64,000 bases of DNA from Bacillus sp. Bos-x628 (GTDB lineage Bacteria > Bacillota > Bacilli > Bacillales > Bacillaceae): assembly GCF_040500475.1 (NCBI RefSeq), contig NZ_CP159358.1, positions 3,100,001 through 3,164,000 of the forward strand, read 5' to 3'. The translations under genes and the position numbers were made by a program. The notes under the pieces were generated by a model. That model was not told the DNA's origin and made no database searches. It worked only from the letters and a program-made list of their open reading frames with translations. Shown in pieces: positions 58,022-64,000 of this stretch (the stretch's first letter is position 1; the number at the start of each line of letters is the position of its first letter).

Positions 58022-58486
58022 ATGTTTACTCAAGCAAACTTATTTTTACTTCTCTTACTCGTTATTGCACTTATTGCGAAGAATCACTCGTTAATTTTAG
58101 CTGTTTCTGTGTTAATCGTGATTAAGATCATTGGATTGGATCAAAAAATTTTTCCGGTTCTACAATCAAAAGGCATCAATTGGGGTGTGACGGTAATTAC
58201 GATCGCTGTGCTAGTTCCAATTGCAACAGGTGACATAGGGTTTAAACAGCTTGGAGAGGCCATGAAATCTTCCTATGCATGGATTGCTCTTGGAGCTGGT
58301 ATATTAGTAGCACTTATTGCAAAGAACGGCATTGTTTTACTCGAGAATGATCCGCACATAACCGCAGCACTTGTGTTTGGCACCATTTTGGCTGTTAGTT
58401 TATTTAAAGGGGTCGCTGTTGGCCCACTGATCGGTGCAGGAATTGCTTACTTGGCGATGCAGGCTGTGAAATTTTTTAGCGGATGA
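58022..58486 (+). CDS. ytwI: DUF441 membrane protein YtwI
   Basis: A 154-residue UPF0756/DUF441 membrane protein with about four or five helices (LFLLLLLVIALIAKNHSLILAVSVLIVI; WGVTVITIAVLVPIATGD; GAGILVALIAKNGI; VGPLIGAGIAYLAMQAV). AAAGGAGG lies 12 bases before the ATG. It is divergent from ytvI. The function is unknown. Confidence 0.9.
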   Translation: MFTQANLFLLLLLVIALIAKNHSLILAVSVLIVIKIIGLDQKIFPVLQSKGINWGVTVITIAVLVPIATGDIGFKQLGEAMKSSYAWIALGAGILVALIAKNGIVLLENDPHITAALVFGTILAVSLFKGVAVGPLIGAGIAYLAMQAVKFFSG

Positions 58487-58518
58487 AAAGAGAGTGGCAA
58501 GTGCCGCTTTCTTTTTTA
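58487..58518 (+). terminator. Intrinsic terminator of ytwI
   Basis: AAAG, AG and GGCA pair with TGCC, CT and CTTT, followed by TTTTTATT. Confidence 0.7.
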
Positions 58519-58645
58519 TTTTTTCTTTCTTGAGTTTTTGCAAAAAAACATAATTAAATATATTAAAAGAAGCAAAATCCCTTTATTCCATGCCCTGCAC
58601 GAAAGGCTGGAAAAAAAATAATCAAAAAAAATTATAGTTAAACAT

Positions 58646-58674
58646 TTAACAAATGTCTGATTATTGTTTATAAT
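58646..58674 (+). promoter_or_regulatory. Sigma-A promoter of citZ
   Basis: TTAACA (58646-58651), 17-base spacer, TATAAT (58669-58674). The long leader of about 180 bases carries the cre site. The rest of 58519-58858 holds no gene. Confidence 0.82.
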
Positions 58675-58750
58675 GGGAATAGGCTTAATTTTAAACTCAT
58701 TGATCACACAAGAGAAATGAGGCTAAAAGTGCTATAACCGTATAGGTAAA

Positions 58751-58764
58751 TGTAAGCATTTTCT
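58751..58764 (+). promoter_or_regulatory. cre-like site in the citZ leader
   Basis: TGTAAGCATTTTCT differs from the cre consensus at two or three positions. It lies about 75 bases after the predicted start. CcpA repression of citZ from a downstream site is known in B. subtilis. Confidence 0.55.
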
Positions 58765-58858
58765 TTTTGAATCTGCCACCGTATTCGGATTGGATAGCGC
58801 TTTCACAAGGCAAGAATTCTGCAACGAAGGGGAATTTTTAAAAAAGGGGAGATTGAAC

Positions 58859-59977
58859 ATGACAGCAACAAGAGGTCTTGAAGGTATTGTGGCAACAACT
58901 TCATCTGTAAGCTCAATTATTGATGATACTCTTACTTATGTAGGGTACAATATCGATGATTTAACTGAAAAAGCTTCATTCGAAGAGATTGTCTACCTGT
59001 TATGGCACCTGAAGCTGCCTAATGAGCAGGAGCTGAGCGAATTAAAGCAGCAGCTCGCAGAAAACGCTCAAGTTCCACAGGAGATCATTGAGCACTTTAA
59101 ATCATATTCGCTGGATGGGGTTCATCCAATGTCAGCGATTCGTACAGCGGTATCCCTATTAGGTTTACTTGATAACGAATCGGAAATTATGGACAAAGAA
59201 GCGAATTACAGAAAAGCCATTCGATTGCAGGCGAAAATTTCTGGACTTGTCGCTGCATTTTCACGTGTTCGAAAGGGGCTTGAGCCTGTACAGCCAAAAG
59301 AAGAATACAGCTATGCTGCTAACTTCTTGTATATGTTAAAAGGCGAGGAGCCGTCACCTGTAGAAATTGAAGCGATTGATAAGGCACTCATTCTACACGC
59401 AGACCATGAATTAAATGCGTCGACATTTACAGCAAGAGTATGTGTTGCCACCCTATCTGATATCTACTCAGGTGTGACAGCTGCAATCGGCGCACTGAAG
59501 GGGCCACTGCATGGCGGTGCAAATGAAGGCGTAATGAGAATGCTTTCAGAGATAGGTGAAGTCGAAAACGTAGATTCCTATATTCATGGTAAGCTAGAGA
59601 AGAAAGAAAAAATTATGGGCTTTGGACATCGTGTATACCGTCAAGGTGACCCGCGTGCAAAGCATCTAAAACAAATGAGTCAGCGTTTAACCAACCTTAC
59701 AGGCGAGCCGAAATGGTATGAAATGTCTGTCCGTATAGAGGAAATCGTGACATCAGAGAAAAATCTGCCACCGAATGTTGATTTTTATTCTGCATCTGTA
59801 TATCACAGTCTTGGTATTGATCATGACTTGTTTACACCGATTTTTGTAATTAGTCGATTCTCTGGATGGATTGCTCACATTTTAGAGCAATATGACAACA
59901 ACCGTCTCATCCGTCCAAGAGCTGAATACATTGGACCTGATCTTCAAACATTTATTCCGATCAGTGAAAGAGACTAA
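58859..59977 (+). CDS. citZ: Citrate synthase (type II, CitZ)
   Basis: Condenses oxaloacetate and acetyl-CoA, the entry to the TCA cycle. The 372 residues begin MTATRGLEGIVATTSSVSSI. The active-site His is in KGPLHGGANEGVM (about 220-232), the second in MGFGHRVYRQGDPRA (about 257-271), and the Asp in VDFYSASVYHSLG (about 312-324). ATG 58859 follows GGGGAGATTGAAC. It heads citZ-icd-mdh. Length equals B. subtilis CitZ. Confidence 0.97.
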   Translation: MTATRGLEGIVATTSSVSSIIDDTLTYVGYNIDDLTEKASFEEIVYLLWHLKLPNEQELSELKQQLAENAQVPQEIIEHFKSYSLDGVHPMSAIRTAVSLLGLLDNESEIMDKEANYRKAIRLQAKISGLVAAFSRVRKGLEPVQPKEEYSYAANFLYMLKGEEPSPVEIEAIDKALILHADHELNASTFTARVCVATLSDIYSGVTAAIGALKGPLHGGANEGVMRMLSEIGEVENVDSYIHGKLEKKEKIMGFGHRVYRQGDPRAKHLKQMSQRLTNLTGEPKWYEMSVRIEEIVTSEKNLPPNVDFYSASVYHSLGIDHDLFTPIFVISRFSGWIAHILEQYDNNRLIRPRAEYIGPDLQTFIPISERD

Positions 59978-60126
59978 TGTTTATAGAATAAGTGGAGGCT
60001 GATTCAAACAAACCAATCAGTCTCCATACCGGCAAAAAAACGAAACATGTGAAAAACTTCTTCGCTTTTAGACAAACAAGCCAAGAAGTTTCAAATATTC
60101 ACTACATAACCTGGGAGGTAATATCA

Positions 60127-61398
60127 TTGTCACAAGGTGAAAAAATTACAGTTACTGGCGGCGTATTGAATGTACCAAATAATCCAATCATCCCGTTTAT
60201 TGAAGGGGACGGAATTGGTCCTGACATTTGGAAAGCAGCATCAAGAGTTCTTGAAGCGGCTGTAAAAAAAGCATATAAAGGTGAAAAGCAAATCACTTGG
60301 AAAGAAGTATATGCAGGTGAGAAAGCTTACAATAAAACTGGAGAATGGCTTCCTAAGCAAACACTAGAAGACATTCGCGAATACTTAATTGCTATTAAAG
60401 GACCACTGACAACACCAATTGGCGGGGGAATCCGTTCATTGAACGTAGCACTAAGACAAGAGCTGGATTTATTCACATGCTTACGTCCAGTTCGCTGGTT
60501 CCGAGGTGTACCTTCTCCTGTTAAACGTCCGCAAGATACAGACATGGTCATCTTCCGTGAGAATACTGAGGATATCTATGCAGGAATTGAGTATGCAAAA
60601 GGTTCAGATGAAGTGAAAAAATTAATCAACTTCTTAAAAAACGAATTAGGTGTGAACAAAATCCGTTTCCCAGAAACATCAGGTATCGGCATCAAGCCTA
60701 TTTCTGAAGAAGGCACTCACCGTCTTGTGAGAGCTGCCATCCAATATGCGATTGACCAAGGCCGTAAATCAGTGACACTTGTTCACAAAGGAAACATCAT
60801 GAAGTTTACAGAAGGTGCTTTCAAAAACTGGGGCTATGAAGTTGCTGAAAAAGAGTTTGGCGACAAAGTTTTCACATGGGCTCAATATGATCGTATTGTA
60901 GAAAAAGATGGGAAAGATGCGGCGAACAAAGCGCAAAGTGAAGCAGAAGCTGCTGGTAAAATCATTGTCAAAGACAGCATTGCGGATATTTTCCTTCAAC
61001 AAATTTTAACGCGTCCAAGTGAGTTCGATGTTGTGGCAACAATGAACTTAAACGGAGACTACATTTCTGATGCCCTTGCAGCACAAGTTGGAGGAATTGG
61101 TATCGCACCAGGTGCGAACATCAATTACGAAACTGGACATGCTATTTTTGAAGCGACTCATGGAACAGCGCCGAAATATGCTGGTCTTGATAAAGTCAAC
61201 CCATCTTCTGTGCTTCTATCAGGTGTGCTATTACTAGAACACCTTGGCTGGCAGGAAGCGGCTGATCTAGTGATTCAATCTGTTGAAAAAACCATTGCAT
61301 CAAAAGTCGTCACTTACGATTTTGCTAGATTAATGGATGGCGCTAAAGAAGTGAAGTGTTCTGAGTTTGCTGACGAGCTCATCAAAAACTTGTCTTGA
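60127..61398 (+). CDS. icd: Isocitrate dehydrogenase (NADP)
   Basis: Oxidatively decarboxylates isocitrate to 2-oxoglutarate. The 423-residue homodimeric enzyme has [12 protein letters not shown] (about 21-32), the phosphorylatable-Ser region [17 protein letters not shown] (about 98-114), [14 protein letters not shown] and [25 protein letters not shown]. The TTG at 60127 follows GGAGGTAATATCA and agrees with the B. subtilis start; the open frame from 59992 is not coding. It is the middle gene of citZ-icd-mdh. Confidence 0.97.
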   Translation: MSQGEKITVTGGVLNVPNNPIIPFIEGDGIGPDIWKAASRVLEAAVKKAYKGEKQITWKEVYAGEKAYNKTGEWLPKQTLEDIREYLIAIKGPLTTPIGGGIRSLNVALRQELDLFTCLRPVRWFRGVPSPVKRPQDTDMVIFRENTEDIYAGIEYAKGSDEVKKLINFLKNELGVNKIRFPETSGIGIKPISEEGTHRLVRAAIQYAIDQGRKSVTLVHKGNIMKFTEGAFKNWGYEVAEKEFGDKVFTWAQYDRIVEKDGKDAANKAQSEAEAAGKIIVKDSIADIFLQQILTRPSEFDVVATMNLNGDYISDALAAQVGGIGIAPGANINYETGHAIFEATHGTAPKYAGLDKVNPSSVLLSGVLLLEHLGWQEAADLVIQSVEKTIASKVVTYDFARLMDGAKEVKCSEFADELIKNLS

Positions 61399-61432
61399 TT
61401 CTTAAACTTTAAAGTTAAAGGGGAAAAAGGAA

Positions 61433-62371
61433 ATGGCAAACAAGCGTAAAAAAGTATCTGTCATCGGAGCAGGTTTTACTGGAGCAACAACAGCATTTCT
61501 AACAGCTCAAAAAGAATTAGCGGATGTGGTTTTAGTGGACATCCCGCAACTTGAGAACCCAACAAAAGGGAAAGCACTTGACATGCTTGAAGCAAGCCCT
61601 GTTCAAGGATTCGATGCGAACATTACAGGAACTTCTAACTATGAAGATACAGCCGGTTCTGATGTAGTAGTGATTACGGCAGGAATTGCTAGAAAGCCGG
61701 GCATGAGCCGTGACGACCTCGTGTCAACAAATGAAAAAATCATGCGAAGTGTGACACGCGAAATCGTTAAATATTCTCCAGAAGCGATCATCGTTGTATT
61801 AACAAACCCTGTTGATGCAATGACATATGCCGTTTATAAAGAATCAGGATTACCAAAAGAAAGAGTCATCGGGCAATCTGGTATTCTCGATACAGCGCGT
61901 TTCCGAACGTTCGTTGCACAAGAATTAAATTTATCTGTCAAAGACGTGACTGGATTTGTTCTCGGTGGACATGGCGACGACATGGTTCCGCTTGTTCGTT
62001 ACTCTTATGCAGGCGGTATCCCAATTGAAACATTGATTCCAAAAGATAGAATCGATGCAATTGTTGAAAGAACAAGAAAAGGCGGCGGCGAGATTGTGAA
62101 CCTATTAGGTAATGGTAGTGCCTATTATGCACCTGCTGCTTCACTTGTTGAAATGGTTGAGGCGATTTTGAAAGATCAGCGTCGCGTCATTCCAACGATT
62201 GCTTACCTAGAAGGTGAATACGGTTATGAAGGTATTTACCTTGGTGTGCCAACAATCGTAGGTGGTAACGGTCTTGAGCAAATCATTGAGCTTGAGTTAA
62301 CAGAAGAAGAGAAAAGTCAGCTTGACCGCTCTGTTGAATCTGTTAAGAACGTGATGAAAGTATTATCTTAA
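61433..62371 (+). CDS. mdh: Malate dehydrogenase
   Basis: NAD-dependent oxidation of malate to oxaloacetate. The 312-residue LDH-like MDH has the Rossmann motif [12 protein letters not shown] (about 10-21), substrate arginines in [11 protein letters not shown], and catalytic His in [10 protein letters not shown] (about 179-188). AAAGGGGAAAAAGGAA precedes the ATG. It is 34 bases after icd and is followed by a terminator and phoPR, the B. subtilis order. Confidence 0.97.
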   Translation: MANKRKKVSVIGAGFTGATTAFLTAQKELADVVLVDIPQLENPTKGKALDMLEASPVQGFDANITGTSNYEDTAGSDVVVITAGIARKPGMSRDDLVSTNEKIMRSVTREIVKYSPEAIIVVLTNPVDAMTYAVYKESGLPKERVIGQSGILDTARFRTFVAQELNLSVKDVTGFVLGGHGDDMVPLVRYSYAGGIPIETLIPKDRIDAIVERTRKGGGEIVNLLGNGSAYYAPAASLVEMVEAILKDQRRVIPTIAYLEGEYGYEGIYLGVPTIVGGNGLEQIIELELTEEEKSQLDRSVESVKNVMKVLS

Positions 62372-62381
62372 TATGAACAAA

Positions 62382-62416
62382 AAAGAAGGCTTCTCTAAGA
62401 GAGGCTTTCTTTTTGT
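62382..62416 (+). terminator. Intrinsic terminator of citZ-icd-mdh
   Basis: AAGAAGGCTTCTC pairs with GAGAGGCTTTCTT, followed by TTTG. Confidence 0.85.
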
Positions 62417-62457
62417 GTTCAAAACGAATCTTGTTGAAATTTTAAATTGTCCTCTTG

Positions 62458-62474
62458 TTAAGCTTTCGTTAAAA
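62458..62474 (+). promoter_or_regulatory. Pho-box-like direct repeat before phoPR
   Basis: TTAAGC (62458-62463) and TTAAAA (62469-62474) are spaced 11 bases apart, resembling the tandem TTAACA-N5 repeats bound by PhoP. Autoregulation of phoPR is known in B. subtilis. Two of the usual four repeats are seen, so this is tentative. Confidence 0.35.
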
Positions 62475-62555
62475 TAAAATAGAAAGCATGACTTCTCGCT
62501 TTTCACATAACATAAAAATACGGATGCAGGGGAAATCACTAATTGGAGGCACAAC

Positions 62556-63284
62556 ATGAATAAAAAAATATTAGTTGTGGATGATGAAGAATCGATTGTA
62601 ACACTTCTAAGCTATAACCTTGAAAGGGCTGGTTATGATGTCGTAACGGCAAGAGACGGGGAAGAAGCGCTTGAAAAAGCAGTAAGTGAGCAACCTGATC
62701 TTATTGTGTTAGACTTAATGCTTCCAAAAATGGACGGCATTGAAGTCTGCAAACAACTTAGAATTCAAAAAATGATGTTCCCTATTTTAATGCTGACAGC
62801 AAAGGACGATGAATTTGATAAGGTGCTTGGTCTTGAACTTGGAGCCGATGATTATATGACAAAGCCTTTCAGTCCTAGAGAAGTTGGTGCGCGCGTAAAA
62901 GCCATTTTACGAAGAGCACAGCAATCGCAGCCTGCCCCGTCGCATGAGGAAAAGGAAGAGATCCTAGCAGACCAAATCAAAATCGGTGAGTTGCGAATCT
63001 TACCCGAACACTATGAAGTATATTTCCAAGAAGAACGTCTAGAGCTAACGCCAAAAGAATTTGAGTTGCTGCTCTATTTGGCTAAACACAAAGGACGTGT
63101 ACTGACACGTGACCTTCTGTTAAGTGCTGTTTGGAATTATGATTTTGCCGGTGATACACGTATTGTCGATGTACATATCAGCCATTTGCGTGACAAAATT
63201 GAAAAGAATACGAAAAAACCAACATACATTAAAACGATTCGCGGCTTAGGGTACAAATTGGAGGAGCCAAAGCCAAATGAATAA
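62556..63284 (+). CDS. phoP: Phosphate-starvation response regulator PhoP
   Basis: OmpR/PhoB-type response regulator of 242 residues. The receiver domain has VVDDEES, phospho-acceptor Asp53 (IVLDLMLPKMDG), Thr (LTAKDD) and Lys (MTKPFSPRE). The C-terminal winged helix is at about 140-235 (LTPKEFELLLYLAKHKGRVLTRDLLLSAVW; TRIVDVHISHLRDKIEKN). GGAGGCACAAC precedes the ATG. It activates phosphate-scavenging and teichuronic-acid genes. It overlaps phoR by eight bases. Confidence 0.96.
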   Translation: MNKKILVVDDEESIVTLLSYNLERAGYDVVTARDGEEALEKAVSEQPDLIVLDLMLPKMDGIEVCKQLRIQKMMFPILMLTAKDDEFDKVLGLELGADDYMTKPFSPREVGARVKAILRRAQQSQPAPSHEEKEEILADQIKIGELRILPEHYEVYFQEERLELTPKEFELLLYLAKHKGRVLTRDLLLSAVWNYDFAGDTRIVDVHISHLRDKIEKNTKKPTYIKTIRGLGYKLEEPKPNE

Positions 63285-64000
63285 AATTAGAACCCGGCTT
63301 TTTTCTGGGCTCATCTTTCTCCTGTTTATTGTCTTTTTAGGACTCGGACTCTTTTTGGATCACATGTTTCATGTCTTCTATGAAACAAAATTAACAGAAC
63401 GAATGGAAAAAGAATCGAACTTTCTCCTTTCTTCAATAAATGGTGATGATCTGAACGCAAAGCAAAACGAGGACATCCTCAAAAAAGCAAAAGAGCATTT
63501 CAATATGAATGCTTCTATTGTGGATACTGAGGGGAACATCATACATACAACGGGTCAAGTAGAACAAAAAGCCATCATTCAAAGAGTGCTGCAAAATGAA
63601 CGTCTCCAATCAAAAGGAACAGTCATTGATGATGAGCGTGATGCTTTATTTCATTATGCTGTCCCCATCATGAAACAGAACGAACCGGCGGGATATCTTT
63701 TTCTACATGCTACATTCCAGCCTTTAAATGAAATTGACAGCCAGCTTTGGCTTGCACTTGCATTTTGTCTTGGGACTGCTGTGATCATTATTGTCTTCTT
63801 TGGCTACCGAATGTCGATGAAATATGTGAAGCCGATTGATTATGCCACAAAGGTAGCAAAGCAGCTTGAACGAGGTAATTATGATACGAACAATTATGAA
63901 GAGCTGATCATTGAAACAAGTGAGCTCAATACGTCTATGAAGCGTCTTGCAGAAAGTCTTCAAGAAATGACGAGTACTGGAGAAATGCAGAGAGATCGTC
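63277..64000 (+). CDS. phoR: Phosphate-starvation sensor kinase PhoR (partial, runs off the window)
   Basis: The frame opens at ATG 63277 inside the end of phoP and stays open to the window edge (241 codons). It shows an N-terminal transmembrane helix (GLIFLLFIVFLGLGLFL), an extracytoplasmic region of about 115 residues, a second helix (LALAFCLGTAVIIIVFFGY) and the start of a HAMP-like segment (KPIDYATKVAKQLERGNYD). PAS and kinase domains lie beyond 64000. Position and overlap with phoP identify the cognate kinase. Confidence 0.95.
   Translation, partial: MNKIRTRLFSGLIFLLFIVFLGLGLFLDHMFHVFYETKLTERMEKESNFLLSSINGDDLNAKQNEDILKKAKEHFNMNASIVDTEGNIIHTTGQVEQKAIIQRVLQNERLQSKGTVIDDERDALFHYAVPIMKQNEPAGYLFLHATFQPLNEIDSQLWLALAFCLGTAVIIIVFFGYRMSMKYVKPIDYATKVAKQLERGNYDTNNYEELIIETSELNTSMKRLAESLQEMTSTGEMQRDR

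Noticed and set aside
59992..60126. N-terminal extension of Icd back to 59992
   Set aside because: GGAGG before TTG 60127 and the known protein start place the true start at 60127; the extension is the citZ-icd spacer.

Overview
The window is chromosomal DNA of a Bacillus of the B. pumilus group (B. pumilus, safensis or altitudinis). This rests on near-complete recall-level similarity of its core proteins to B. subtilis, on a secreted lipase with the B. pumilus/B. subtilis LipA mature sequence, and on sporulation genes (sspA, ytfJ, ytrH, ytrI). From tyrS to phoPR the gene order follows the B. subtilis tyrS-rpsD-ytsP-hisJ-ezrA-braB-nifZ-thiI-sspA-ytcI ... citZ-icd-mdh-phoP-phoR segment. No database was searched; names come from recognised motifs and synteny.

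Two accessory blocks interrupt this backbone. Block A (about 1.7-10.4 kb), between tyrS and rpsD, holds a secreted lipase, two decayed genes, a collagen-like protein with a zinc-ribbon-like head, and an LXG polymorphic-toxin locus. The locus has a full LXG toxin plus immunity gene, a downstream orphan toxin/immunity cassette of the RNase A-like CdiA-CT type, and two N-terminally truncated remnants of a phage-type amidase. Block B (about 21.8-29.7 kb), between ytcI and nadK2, holds a metal-dependent amidohydrolase, a remnant of a BceR-like response regulator, a Fur-controlled FhuD-like lipoprotein, the des-desK-desR cold-sensing system with a perfect DesR-like operator, and the helicase gene dbpA.

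The backbone groups by function. Translation and sulfur transfer: tyrS with a T-box leader, rpsD with a structured leader, nifZ-thiI. Division and envelope: ezrA, sppA-yteJ. Sporulation: sspA, ytfI-ytfJ, ytrI-ytrH. Replication: dnaE. Central metabolism: ackA, argGH, ytsJ, accDA, pfkA-pyk, citZ-icd-mdh. Phosphate signalling: phoPR, with phoR cut off by the window end. Regulatory elements visible in the DNA include the T-box, candidate sigma-G, sigma-E and sigma-W promoters, CodY-like boxes at braB, a Fur box, a DesR operator, CcpA cre sites at ackA and citZ, ARG boxes at argG and many intrinsic terminators.

The most unusual material is the toxin locus at 6.1-10.0 kb. The orphan cassette shares the pre-toxin region with the intact LXG gene, so the arrangement could allow toxin switching by recombination. 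No tRNA, rRNA, CRISPR array or insertion sequence was seen.
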